From: Buxus sempervirens
Taxonomy: Eukaryota; Streptophyta; Magnoliopsida; Buxales; Buxaceae
NCBI GenBank assembly: GCA_947561395.2
Contig: OX387190.1
Coordinates: 21,012,858 to 21,076,857, forward strand
Direction: 5' to 3'
Length of the DNA: 64,000 nt
The notes under the pieces are model-generated. The model did not search any database and was not told the DNA's origin. It saw only the letters and a program-made list of their open reading frames with translations. How positions within the stretch are numbered: the first letter of the stretch is position 1; each line of letters starts with the position of its first letter. This document shows, one piece after another, positions 33,201-46,020 of this stretch. The position numbers and the translations under genes are program-made.

Positions 33201-36200
33201 CTTGATTATGAGTAGTCAATTTATCCATAATTAAATAAAAATATAAGAGCTAATAGTTAAATTTTCATGTAAACCTACTACCATAATAGGGAACTCAGTT
33301 CTCTCACCATCCACTCCTCTCACCCTATTTAATGCTCCCTAAGTTATATCTTTAAAAACCTCAATATATTTGAGTGATACTCTTTTTATGCCAGAAACAT
33401 TCAAGTTAATTATGTATGGAATTTATATCCTTTATTTTGATTAATAAAAACCATGTGAGAGTCTCTCCTTTTCTCTTTAAACTTCACTAAGTGTTTAAGT
33501 AAAAAGAAAGCTTCAAATGTAGACTTTCCTAGCATAAATCCAAACTGATTTTTTTTTTAGCATTATTTCTATGTACTATTATTTTTATACAATTTGTATT
33601 ATTACCTTTCCTTGTACACCAAAATTTATACTCATCAACTTTTTAGCATTATTTCCTTTCCATTAGTCTCTAGTAAACACACAACAATAATTTTCCTAGT
33701 CTTCATCACATTTACTAGGTTGAACCTTTTCTTGTCAAGATTTCATACATTTCAAGTGGCTAGGTGAATCATACTCTTAGACTAAAGAGAATCGTACTCA
33801 ATTAGATTAGATTCTTTACTCACATCTATCTATTTTGACATAACAGCCCTTGCCTATTCACCACTGCAATTGGTCATTGTTTTAGGGTGTCTCTCAAGGA
33901 GGACGCTTTAGCTGAATCTTCCTCACTTATCACTACAACTGAGTTCCACTATAGAAAGTTGTTTCTATGGCATTCCCTAATATAGGATCAAAATGATGGT
34001 TCATTCTTCATGTCACAAGAGATCTAGCCATTACACTGGCAACCCTCCTCCTTTATTAGGGCTCAGAACCAAAAATGTCCAAAAGAGAATTTTAAATGAA
34101 TGAGATCTAAAATTAAATAATATTATGAAACATGAAAAATGCCAAAGGTCGGTTTGCTGTCAATACCTACTTTGGCCAGACCAATACCAAGTTATGGTCC
34201 TTTTTTGTAATTACAAAATGAACAATCAATCCATAGTACAGTACACATTTACCATAAACAGCTTTTAGTTGATTGAGAACATTCCATATGAAATAAAGCC
34301 CCTAAAAGATATGGTTCCTTGGTGAAGGGATTTAAACTTGGAAGCACAAAAAGGAACCATAGATTGATTAGTATCCATAACAAAGGGGTCTTAAATAATT
34401 GCGTGGATGTGTAAGTTTGTTAAAAGTATGCGTTAAGAAATATCTGATGGTATCCATTATTGAACTACTTATAACAATTCCATAGGAGGGCTTATGCAGA
34501 TTTAAGTTCGTTAGAAGACATCAATCATTATTCTATAATGCATAACTAGCTTATTAGGTCAGCCATTTTGTTGTTGTTGATATTCAGGAACACATACATA
34601 AATCCACACATTGACGATATGAATATTAGACGTGTATATGCATTTATGTTATTTTTGTATGGATGGATATACATGCATGTAGTCATATATGCTCAGATAC
34701 ATGACAAGCTTTTCTTTTGGAAGGTAATTTAACCTGAATATTTTTGGTAATCATGATTTTCCATTTTCCTCAACTATTGGTAATACTATATTCAGACATT
34801 TTATTTAACTGGTGCATTGGTATGCATGCACTGTCATCCAGCCTCAATGGTCTTCCTGGCAGACACCAAGCATTAATGTCCAAATTACAAAGCTTGCATA
34901 ATTAATGATAAATAGAATTACAGAAAATTTTATTGCACGTTGTGATATGCAGTTAGTTCGAGGCCTAATATTAGTGAAAAAGAAAAATAAAAAATAAAAA
35001 AACAGAGCACACGTTTTTATCTGATTTCTGATTCAATCCAGTTTGAATGAAACAATGCAAGAATCAAAAAATCATATAAAAGGATAACGACAGAATCACA
35101 CCTTTAAATTTATTGGTATCTGAGGAGAGTACTTGTGTTGTTGCACGACAAAATTGCTCAGATGAGAGTTTACTCTGAAGGCAAAGCAAATTGGATAGGT
35201 AGTTTATTACATACCAAATAATTCCAAAAGTAAAAGTAAATATATTATCAAAAGCAGAAAACAACATTAATGACCAACACTTACAGGAATTTATTTGTCA
35301 GAGAACTTTGTGTTGCAGTATTCACTTTTGGTTTGTCTGCACCCACAATGTCCCTATCTACCCTTTCTGTACCTGCTTGACTTGAACTAATTTCATTGTT
35401 TTGGGACTGTCCAAACAAACATGATGATCCCATATAAGCTGCTGTTGAGCAGGAAGCCTTGTTTTCCATTAAATGTGAGCTTGCCTCAGATTCCACTTCA
35501 GTGGATGAAACTGGCTGCTTGAGAAGAACACAGCCAAGACCTATCTCAGGAGAAGGCACTGGATCTTCTCTGCCATAAATGAGCAGGCCTTCTGAACATT
35601 CAGATAGACCAGATGATTCTTGCTCCAGTAAAACATTGTAGAGGTCCCTGTGGAGCCTTTCAACAGTTGAAACACAGCGGCGTATAATTGTTGACCTCTT
35701 CCTTGAAGGAATATAGGAATCCCAAAAATTTGATCGGACTGAACATGCATTTCATGAGGACATTTAATTGTCAGAAACTAGATAATGAAAAGCAAATGTA
35801 TAACTTTAAAGTTATAAGTAATTATTAAAAAAATGAAAATTAGTGATCCCAAATGACCTTAAAGGTTTGCAGGATTTGTATCATAGGGAATCCTCATAGC
35901 TTGGTAAAAACAAAATTAGGTTTGCAGGAAGGCAAGTAAGAAGGTTAAGATCATACCACACTAGCAATGTGAACTTAGTATGGCATGAAAGAATACATCT
36001 TTGATCATGTTGAATATGACAATATGGAACTGATTCTGTAAACAATTAAACATAGCTACAGTTGAGAAACAGAGTAGATAAGCTACATTTTTATTCAAGG
36101 GCTATTTATTAATTCTAATTTGTTTTGTTCATTTAAACAAGAGAATGAGGCTGTTAATGTCATTTTTTCAGCCACGAATTTTATTATATTCTTCTTCTTC

Positions 36201-39200
36201 TGGTCTCTTCTCTTCATGGTATTAAAACTCAGCCGGTACGACTCAGAAACAGCTAAACCAGTACCGTCTGGTACAACTTGATACCAGTCACAGCTGGTAC
36301 CGTGACCAGCACCAGTTTTTTAAATCTTGCTTCTCTTTGCCTTCTACAGGATGGTTTCAAGAACCATAATGGTAATTTAGGATTTCTAGTGTCCTTGCTC
36401 AGTTAGCACCAGAGAGAATGAAGAAGGAGTCTGCTTATGATGAGCAAAGAGGGATGCTAACAGAAATAGAAGGAAGTCAAAATTTGTCAGAAAACAAATA
36501 ACATAAAAGGGTGATTGGACGAAAACAGAAAAATAATGAAATTTCAAGTAATAAAGCTTTCCCAAAAAAAATAAAGTAAATGAAATGGAGCTTATGAAGA
36601 TACGTTTTCATAAGATCTAATGTGATTCTTAAGAGGAAATATAAAACAGGAAATTCTTTATGTTTGCAAAACAAATAGAGTTCATAGCCTGCCAATTGTT
36701 ATTTGAAGACAAAATAAAAATGTAGAGCTAGAGTATCCAATTCAATCAAGACAAAGCCTGAGGTGAAAACAGTTAGTTGAGCATACCACTATGGAACCAT
36801 GAGAAATTGGAAGGCAAGTCTAACAACTCACTTCATTCAAATGAAAGGAAAGATATATTTTGGCATTTATAAATGCTGAAACTAGGTCTGAATACCATTT
36901 TACCTAATAATACTTCTGAAGGAAGACCAGAAGCAGGAAAAAATGAAGCAAGATATAAAAGATCAACCTTTTTTTTTTATGAGACCCAAAATTGAAAATT
37001 AACACATAAATCTAAGTGCTCGTATTGGCATTCATACATGATACACATTTCATTTTTATGCTTCAATTTCTGGATTACAACACCAAATCCATGAAGTAGA
37101 GCTGCAAACTGTGAAAGCAGAAAATTTTAAAATATCCAAATGTTGACATATTAGACCACAAATTGACTTCTGATGTTTCCTTTATGGAAAAGAATGAACA
37201 CGTGTATCTTAAGACACAGGAACATTCAAATTTAAAAGAAAGGGAAAGACTGTAACCTGAGTGATAACCTGGTATTTTGTCCCTATCCATGCTTCCCAGC
37301 TCAGCACAGCTCTCAGAGCATGATATTGCGGACTCTGAACTGGATCTATTGGTTGTTTTATCTTCAAAACATGAAGAAGCCAGTTTATATCCTGCAAACA
37401 TCTCTTCATCATCCGGGACACCTTCATTGTGAACATTAATCCTCAAATGCTTTTGATGTTTCTTACAGGGTAATTTATCCCCTAGAGAATCCTGAGAGTC
37501 CTCAGAATCAAGAAATGAGAAGGAAGCACGGGCATGTGTTGGGACATAGTTTGCAAGTGTGCCTTTTGTTCTCCATCTTGATCCACATGCATTGCACAAC
37601 ACTGGCTTCTCAGGTGGTCCATTCCTCCAAAGGGGAGTGGCTGCATCAGTACTATCATCAGTAATTGAAAAAGCGACTTCCAGAAATTTAAATTACTAAT
37701 TTCATATTCATTATTTCAATTCTTGACGGCAAAGAAACAAGGAAGTCAGTAAAATATTAGCATGTTATCAGCAAGTTTGATAAATTTACAGAAGGCTAGA
37801 AAATGAAGGATAAGACCATATCTGCAAACAGGTTCATTATGTAAATAAAAAATCAACTTGGGTAGAGGTATATCAGTGGACAAGAATGAGTCTTAACCAG
37901 CCAAGTCCAACAAAAGGAGGTGAAGCAGTAATAGGAACACATCCATAACTAACAAAGACACTTGATAGCTTATGTAATTGCGTATGGCCCATTCAGATTA
38001 ATAGAACACAACAGCAAAGGGAAATAGCTTCAGTTTTTAAGATTTTATTCCTTCTATTTGTCAAGAGAAAATGCAAGAAAAATAAAACGTCAACAAGAAA
38101 ATACTCTTCTAAATTTTATTTTAAATTTTCCTCCCCAAACTTGAAATAATGAAGAGAGGAATACAGGATAAACGTTTCAAAGTGTCTCAACTCTGCATCT
38201 TATCCTGTTCTCCAACAACCAGCAACAATACTGGAGCATGGCCACCAGTATTAAAGCAATCCCAAAACTTCTACTATTAAACAAATTTTCAGACTTTGGA
38301 ATCAAGAAATCACAGGAGAATTTTCACGATTTTGCAATATATACAGTAAAAATAAGAAGAATATCAGTGCCTCTTGAAAAGGCATTGATTTGGGAAAATT
38401 TAGAAGTTAGAACCTTACACTTACAATGCCTCCCACCCATGACATTTACAATTTAGTGCCTTCTATCAAAAGATTCAACTATGGATATTGAATTGCTAGA
38501 TGCTTACTGAATCTAGTTTTTACACTTTAATTTCTTTTCTTTTTGTAGCTTCTCCTTTCAAAAAAAAATTAGAGAAAAAATTCTGGTCTCAATCATTTCC
38601 TGCGTTTTTTTTTTCTAAATTCCGTTTCTCTATTGTTAGTAAAATTAGCGAAAAATAAATAGAGATATAGATTTTGAACAATTATTAAATTATTACCTTA
38701 GTTTACTCTTTTCTACAAAACATCCACGGGAAGTTCCTTGGTAGTTAGTAGTTACTCGAAAATGAAATTCAATTAGCATTACTAGTACTTAAGAGATGCT
38801 AGGTAACATGATACAACTTCACAAGCGAGGAACAAATAAAACAAACCAAGCTGATGCCTAAGCATGAATTTTGGAAAGGCCTTGCTTATAGTCATGGAGA
38901 CATAAGAATTGTACTATTATAAACCTTCTATTCTATATACTAAAGTTTTTACTCTAAAAATCTTTCAAAGGACCTGGCTTAATAGACCAATTATCATGTT
39001 TTCTTATTGAAGAGCAAAAATCCAATCAAAAGGTTAATAGTTTAATCAACCAGCATTGCATCACCACATTTTTCCTTTTGATTAAACCATTTCATTGTTT
39101 CACTTATTCTTTCAAAAATATATTTACTCTTTTTTGGGGGGTGAAAAAGATAGTTCTTCTTTCCCCCAATTGCTTGAGTTGCAATAAATATGATATCATT

Positions 39201-42200
39201 TTGCAAATCTATCTCCAATGATGTCAGATAATATAAATTATGCAACTATAAAATGCTGCATAATGCCCATAATTTAACTAAAAATGTGGTTTTTGATGAT
39301 GAAAGAACAAGACTTTCGTTGCAGAACCCAACTAGTTTGGATAAGGCATCTTTTTATTACCAATAATATGACTATGTTTCTCTTTTAATTATAATAATAT
39401 CACATATCCAAAACATTAGGTCCCCAAATTCACAGGTTAAGCACCTAGGCAATCAGACATGACCAGTACTAAGCTTGTTGAGGCTTCTCAACCACATTGA
39501 TATACAAGTATGCCAATGGTCACATGCCAAGTCTGGGGGTAGAATGTGGCTTGATACAATAAGGCAAACTCTAGCTCATAAGTCTCGGTCATAGAGATGC
39601 CAAATGCATGGAGCACTAGTATAATATTACCAATATATAAGAATAGGGGAAATGTACAGGAGTGTGCAAATTACCATGGCAATAGACTTATGAGCTACAC
39701 TTTGAAATGGTGAGAAAGAGTGATTGAATATAAATTAAGCTAATAACTAGAGTGGTAGAAAACTAATTTGGATTTATGCCCGAAGCTTATACTTAGACAA
39801 TTAATAGAAAAGTCTTGAGAAAAGAAAAAAGATTTGCATATGGTTTTTATTGATTTGGAAAAGCATATGATAGGGTTCCAAAAGAATTGATTTGGTGGAC
39901 TTTGTATGATAGGATTCCAAAAGTGAAAACTATTGGTGGTAAGACTAGTGAGTTCCCGGCTAAGATAGGTTTCGCATCAAGGGTCAGCTATTAGTCCTTA
40001 TCTATTCGCTTTAGTAATGGATAAGTTGATGAGTCATATTCAAGATGAGGCGCCTTGGTGTACGTTATTTGCAGATAATGTAGTCTTGATAGGTCACACT
40101 AGAGAAAAGTAAATGTTAAGTTAGAATTATGGAAATATATCTTAGAATCAAAGGGTTTTAAAATAAGTCGTCCGAAGACTGAATATATGAAATGCTCTTG
40201 TAATATCGAACAATATAATTAATGAAACTATTAGAATTGACAATTAGGATATACATTTAAACAATAAGTTCAAATATATTGGATCAATGCTACAAAAAAA
40301 TGGAGAAATTGATGAAGATGTAGCGCATAGGATTATAACTGGTTGGCTCAAGTGGAGGGGAGCTTCTAGGGTATTGTGTGATAAATGTGTTCCATTTAAT
40401 TTAAAGGGTAAGTTTTATAAGACAGCAATTAGACCAGCCACATTGTATGGTACAGAATATTGGGCGGTAAAGAATCAAAATATTCAAAAGATGAGTGTTA
40501 CCGAGATGAGGATTCTAAGATGGACTTGTGGCAAACTAAAAAAGACAAAGTAAGAAATAAAGAAATTCTAAAGTGGTTAGGCATAGCATGCATTAGGGAT
40601 AAAATGGAGGAAAGTAAGTTAAGGTGGTTTGGATATGTAAAGTAGAGACCTAGAGATGCACCTAATAAGAAGGTATGAGAGGATGCATATTGAAGGATCT
40701 AAGAGATCAAGAGGATGGCCTAAAAAGACTTGGATGAATTAATAGAACAAGACTTACAAAAATGTAAATTAATTGAAGACGTGATTTTTGATACAGTGAG
40801 ATGGAGAGACGAGACTCGTGTAGCCGACCCCACTTTTGTGGTAACTGGCTTTTGATGATGATGATTTAAACATTCCAAACACCTCAGATTCCCTAGTTTC
40901 AATATCTTTTGTGACTTTGGTTATTGTGATATAATTAATTCTGTCCATGGTTCCTTTTAATATATATATATTTTTTTGATAAGTAATGATATGTATTAAT
41001 ATAAAAAGTATAAAGTAAGTACAAGAATGTATGATAGTATCCTTTGCCTCTCGCCCAAGAGGCAAAACCACTCCACAAAACTCCTACACAAGTCTACTCA
41101 AAAAGCTACCCCACTATGGACAATAGCCCTGCCATATACAATAACCCACGAAGCTCCCATGATGATGTAACACTAGACTGAACATATATCTGCAAACTCC
41201 TCGGACACTGGTTCCCTTTAATATGAAGCAGCATAATTGGTTAATATGTTCGTTTCACTTGTAAGCACAAAAATTAAGAGCATTTCCTCAACATAAAGGC
41301 ATGCAAGAAACTTCCATTGCTAGCTACTGCATGCTTTATTCATAATTCATCGATCAGATTTTTATAATATCGTCACTTGACTTTTAACAGGAAATCAATC
41401 TATGTTGGTAGGAAACTATAATAATTATTTTTTAATAAAATGCTGTTTGTTGTTGTTCAATTTTTTTTTTAAGTAATTGAAAAATCATGTAGATGAAGTA
41501 CTCCAGAGCTAGTCACTTAGCGTATATACTATATAGGACTTGAAAGCAAATCATATCCTTGCCAAAATTTTTGACTGTGAAGTTTCCATTTTGAAATCTA
41601 GAATATTGAACAATACCAAAATATATGGTTATTACATTCTTGGCTTCAAAATATATGTAACATGAAAAGCATATTCCAAGTGTCACAATTCTAATTATCC
41701 ATGCTTTTGGGAGTCAGCATCATATATACTTCTCCCAAATACATTAACAGTAAAGGATATGTGTCCCGTTACAATTTTAGTCATCAATGCCTTCGGGGAT
41801 CAGCAGCATGCATTAATTTCTATAATGACAGCCAAGAAAAAGCCACATTGAAATGTAACACCAGAAATATTCATGCTGTATTTATTTTATCCCCAACTCA
41901 GAGACTTTATTGAAATACATTTACTGTTTTCTAACAGTAAAAAAAAATAGCAAAATGAAACTTCTGGTATCTAAGATTTATGTTAGATTAATAATAAACG
42001 GAGGGAGATTTTACAGTGTACAGTAGCCAAAGCAAGATCCGTAACATCCTTCATGTCCTTATTAAACGAAACACCAGAAATAGATTAAGAAATTCCACTT
42101 TTAATTGCCCATTATAGATGATCAAAAATAAATACATGTCAATGCAATGTACAGTATATAACAAAATAATCAATACCTTTTCCACATACACAGAAGAGAT

Positions 42201-43128
42201 AATTGAGAGACTTTGCAACTGGCCTTCAAACAAACTACGTATTTGTCTAGTAACAAGATAAGAAATACACTTGCATAAATAAAGTGATAAAATTAAACAT
42301 AAGGATTCTATGCCAACCCTGATTCTTTACTTTGCTAGGGTATCCAAGAGAGCTTCACACTAATTTTTATGGAAGAGCATACATACTATACTAAAAGGAT
42401 GACACAAATATGAAAACATGTCAGAGTATGAAAATGCAGAATTACATGAAAACAGAATGAGAATCACTTTTGTAATACCATTGTGGCTTATCCAACATCT
42501 TATGTATGAAGAGAAGAGAACCGACTAATGACATGACAGAAAAAAATACCAGGTACAAAGGGTGATTTTTGTAGTGCTCAAACACCTCCCGAGTTTATGA
42601 AAATGGCAAGACATCATTGCAGTTAAATTTAGGATTATATGCATCAAATTGCCACAATTGTGAGCTCCTTCTTTGCAGTGTTTCTTTGCAAATGGTGAAA
42701 AAATCATTCACATTAAAATAGCAATCAGTTAGAACCAGAACCAATATCAATGAGGACACCTATGAACATCAAAGTCTAGACACTTGAAGAGTATAATTTT
42801 TATCAAACCTTTATCAGGAATATCTTAGAGAAACCAATTAAAAAGGTGCAGTTCATCCAACTATAGCAGAATGTAAACAGAGTCAAGAATAGTTTTCCCA
42901 GTCAAAAGACTCAAAACTATGTCAATCAAACATTAGTTCAGACCCCAGTCAAAAATATAGCCAATAACCCATTTAAAAGAAAAAGTTCAATTTGAAGTCA
43001 AAATTATTAAAAAATTTCACTTCCATACACAGGTAAGGGAAACATCAATACTTGTACATATATGCACACAGGGTAAAAACGTACTTACTTTTAGTCCCAC
43101 AATGGTAACAGGGCCCTTGTTTACCCAT
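27298..43128 (-). CDS. GATA26: GATA26/27-like zinc-finger transcription factor, long introns
   Basis: Firm exons: 43089..43128, 37257..37640, 35285..35738, with GT-AG borders and phases that fit. Exon 1 gives [13 protein letters not shown], exon 2 [20 protein letters not shown], so the GATA finger C-X2-C-X18-C-X2-C is assembled across intron 1; [18 protein letters not shown] follows, as in the Arabidopsis GATA26/27 group. Exon 2 also has a TNRSSSESA segment and exon 3 has [26 protein letters not shown] and [15 protein letters not shown], all typical. The 3' half is less certain. Route one: 35102..35174, 28468..28594, 27298..27662 (480 aa). Route two: 35102..35172, 31587..31657, 30628..30718, 27298..27662 (491 aa). 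Both keep the frame to the same stop. The C-terminal DEUBAD-like domain usual in this group is not recognised. The protein would bind WGATAR DNA in the nucleus. Exon 1 is duplicated upstream. Confidence 0.82.
28468..28594 (-). other. Candidate 3'-half exon of the GATA gene
   Basis: Bounded by TTTTCCAG and GTATATC splice sites. The open frame reads [12 protein letters not shown], then [14 protein letters not shown]. It accepts phase 0 and leaves phase 1, which suits the last exon (acceptor CCATCAG before 27662). It cannot follow the 30628..30718 exon in frame from this acceptor. Confidence 0.5.
30628..31657 (-). other. Two candidate exons (31587..31657 and 30628..30718), possible alternative route of the GATA gene
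   Basis: 31587..31657 follows CTTATTGCAG and precedes GTATATC, reading [17 protein letters not shown] in frame. 30628..30718 follows TTTAG and precedes GTAAGATTC, reading [17 protein letters not shown] in frame. Each is open in one frame only and phases match exon 4 when its acceptor is moved 2 nt (start 35172). I do not recognise the encoded domain. Confidence 0.45.
32026..32250. repeat. Dispersed repeat with GGCATGCCGGCGAAATTT, two copies 130 bp apart
   Basis: CGGCATGCCGGCGAAATTT occurs at 32026 and 32156 in direct orientation, with inverted AAATTTC/GAAATTT blocks between and after. It is an island of GC-rich palindromes within intronic AT-rich DNA. Confidence 0.6.
32770..34065 (-). mobile_element. 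RTE-type LINE remnant, internally deleted
   Basis: On the minus strand, 34065-33800 resembles the leader of plant RTE LINEs (CCTAATAAAGGAGGAGGGTT, later GGCAAGGGCTGTTATGTC). 33130-32780 resembles the C-terminal reverse-transcriptase region, with GEKRQEMN and GPCM-like positions equivalent to the RNE and WFGHV segments seen better in the copy at 39.7-40.9 kb. Many stops. It sits in a long intron of the GATA gene. Confidence 0.5.
36225..36325. repeat. Dispersed GGTAC-rich repeat, copy 2
   Basis: Contains CAGCCGGTACGACTC, ACCAGTACCGTCTGGTAC and CAGCTGGTACC, related to 16220-16325. It is in an intron of the GATA gene. Confidence 0.5.
39660..40865 (+). mobile_element. RTE-type LINE, 5'-truncated, degenerate
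   Basis: The plus strand encodes pieces of an RTE reverse transcriptase in order: a palm start near 39840-39890 (VFIDLEKA-like), a [18 protein letters not shown] block near 39975-40020, FADN in place of FADD near 40065, then [55 protein letters not shown] and LRWFGYVK. The 3' end is a GATGATGATGAT tail at 40853-40864, characteristic of this clade. Frameshifts and stops abound. It lies in intron 1 of the GATA gene. Confidence 0.85.
40968..41205 (-). mobile_element. LINE 3' end fragment
   Basis: A T-run followed by GATAAGTAATGATATG on the plus strand is the reverse of a LINE tail (ATTACTTATC then poly-A). The tail of the L1 at 59.6 kb has the same layout. About 230 bp remain, non-coding. Confidence 0.45.
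43089..43128 (-). CDS. GATA26: GATA gene first coding exon, proximal copy (1a)
   Basis: Forty nucleotides from ATG at 43128 to donor GTAAGTAC; encodes [13 protein letters not shown] plus one base. It matches the family N-terminus exactly through CYHCG and is the copy nearest exon 2 (5.4 kb). Confidence 0.85.
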
Positions 43129-45980
43129 GCAGGTATTGTTTCTCTATGAGACAAATCCCAACCAAGAGTAAACCTTGAATTCCCGGACCAAAAGCTCTAC
43201 GCATTAACGAGTCCTAGACAGCAAAACTAACACAACTGCAAAAAAAACAAATAAAAGCCAAAAAATACAAAGCATGCAGTCAGTTTCAAAGAAGTGAATG
43301 TAACAAAATCTCAAGATTATACATGCTCTAAAGCTGTTAAGTACATTACAAGCTTCAATACCCAGAAGAAAGAAAAAACTGAAAAAAGGAAAACACAAAT
43401 ACCATAAAAATAAAATCCAGGTGAATTCATAAACTTAAATTAAAGTAAAAATAACTACAAGCGGCTTCCAGTTCTATATTTTAAAAGTATCCTTCTGTAT
43501 CTTTTTCTATGCATGCCTTGGTTTCTTTTTTATGGTTCCCTCCTTTTCTTAACTCTCTCAATGTGAAAAGGTAAGAGTGCCTTTTTCCTGTCTTACAAAA
43601 ATGAGAGATTGGGGAAGTGCCATTTACAATTAATGGCAACTAAAAGTGCCAGAAAAAGCAAAGAACCAAAAGGATTCCACGAGATGATAAAGAAAGAGAT
43701 TAGAAGCAGCATCACAAATAGAGTTTCTTCTCTTCCTTCTCTTTTCCTCTCTCTCCTTTTCCTGTTTATGTGTGTTATTATTTTTTCTTTCTCTAAACTA
43801 AAACTATCACTATCAAGATGGTGTTGGGTGGAATAGTTCTCTCTCCACTATTTTCCTTCCATTGAAGAATTATTCCATTGATTTCAGTACATTATTTTCT
43901 AAAAAGCTTGATCAATTTTTAAATGCCTACCTTTGTCAATTATGAAACACCAGAGTGCTCTTTGTAAGTGGGCCTTGACCATCATACAAGGTTCGATGAA
44001 CCCCTGAAGAGCCCAAGTTTTTCCTTCCAAAATAAACTTCACAATAATTCAACCTCTTTAAAACAAAATCCCCATTCTCACCCTCACAAGATGTCTTCAT
44101 AATCGCACCCTCCCTCCCCTTTTAGATTTTTACTGATATGTACACATGTATATGATGCACGATGGATCTCCGTTGGTTGTGCACCATTCATTCCTATTGG
44201 GTGCTCACTGTGTGTGACCTACAACTTTTTGGTGTTTACATATTCTCTTGGTGAAAGGAGTCTTCAAGAAAATCAATATACATACATGCATACCTACATA
44301 CACACACGCACACACATATACATGTATGTATGTAAGTACATACGTGTGCATAAAAAAATAAACATGCCTGAGAATAATGTATAACCTATTATATTTTAAT
44401 TTTACTGGCACAAGGCCTTGAATCAAATGGAAAATCATGGTATTAGAAGTCATGAAATGATATATAACTCTAAGTTAATTTAATCCAATTTTGTCTATTG
44501 ATGATATGTTGAATGCAGGGGGCAAAATTGGGTATCCTAGTTAGGCATTTCCTTAATAACCCAATCACTAATATGGTTACGCAATGTTGGTTTTTTCAGG
44601 TATGTGCTCCACATGTGATGTATACTTGTCATTTGCATATATTGTTTATATTATTGCTAAGGTATTCAAGGGAAATACCTCACCCTAGAAGCCAAAATTT
44701 TTCTCGAGGTGCAATGATTTGTTCATAATCTTACAATGTCAAGAAAAATTGAAAGTTTTGGTGTCTAAGATTTTTGTGTAGATTAATAATGGGATACTAG
44801 GTGTGACAAAGGAGGTCGATTTCGTAGACTGTACAATAGCCAAGCAAGAGCTGGAGCAGGTTATTTCCCATAGTAAAAGCTTCCTACTAATAATGTCTTA
44901 GAAAAAGTTCAGACAATCAGGCCATGCCTATCAATCTGTAATATCTCCTTATTAAATGAAATGCCAGTTATAAATAAATAAAAAATTACACTTTTAGTTG
45001 CCCACTATAGATGATAGAAAAAATACAGACATAAATGCAATGTACAGTGTATAAGACAATAATCAATATTTTTTCGACATACACAGAAGAGATAATTGAG
45101 ACACTTTGTGACTGGCCTTCAAACCTTCAAACAAACCACTGATTTTTCTGGTAGTATACAATAAGAAATATACTTGCATATATAAAGTGATAGAATCAAA
45201 CATAATTATTCAATGCAAACCCCTAATTCTTTGCTTTGCCAGGGTATCCAAGAGAGCTTCACCAGAAATTTTTATGAAAGAGCATATTTACTATACTAAA
45301 AGCAACATAAAAACATGAAGAAATGTCAGAAAATGAAAATGCAGAAGTAGAAGAAAACAGATTGGGAACCACTTTTGTTATATTTAGACTGTTGTGGCTT
45401 ATCCAGCATCTTATGTGGGAATGGAACAGGCTAATGACAGAACAGAAAAAATACCAGGTATAAAGAGTAATTTATGACTTTATGAAAATGGCAAGACAGC
45501 AATCCAGTTACATTTAGGCTTAGATATATCATCACAATTTTGAGCACTGTATGCGCAATTTTTCTTCCCAAATGATAAAAAAATCATTCAGAAACATTAA
45601 AATACCAAACAATTAGAACCAGAACCAGTATCAATGGGAACAACTTTGAACATCAAAGTCTAGATACTCAAAAGGATAATAATTCATTACACCTTTTATC
45701 AGGAAAATCTAAGAGAAACAAATTAATCAGGTGCTGTTTATCCAACTTCACTAGAATATAAACAAACTGAGTCAAACGTAGTTTTTCCTATAAAAAATGT
45801 CTATCAAATGTTAATTCAAACCCCATTTGAAAATATTGCCAATAACCCATTTACAAAACTCAATTTGGAATCAGCCTATTAAACAGTTTCACTTCCATGC
45901 ACAGGAAAAAAACGTGTCAACCCAATAAGATGAAACATCAATACTTTTACATATTCTCAAACAAGGGAAAACATACTTGC

Positions 45981-46020
45981 TTATAGTCCCACAATGGTAA
46001 CAAGGCACTGGTTTCCCCAT
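45981..46020 (-). CDS. GATA first-exon duplicate, middle copy (1b)
   Basis: Same 40-nt layout, reading MGKPVPCYHCGTI plus one base. The donor is GCAAGT instead of GTAAGT, a GC donor. Residues 4-5 (Gln-Gly in the other copies) are Pro-Val. It is in phase with exon 2. Either a weak alternative first exon or decaying. Confidence 0.6.

Noticed and set aside
44205..44453. Open frame in the third part of GATA copy 1
   Set aside because: It runs through an ACACAT/TATG microsatellite that varies among the three copies; no conservation of the frame.
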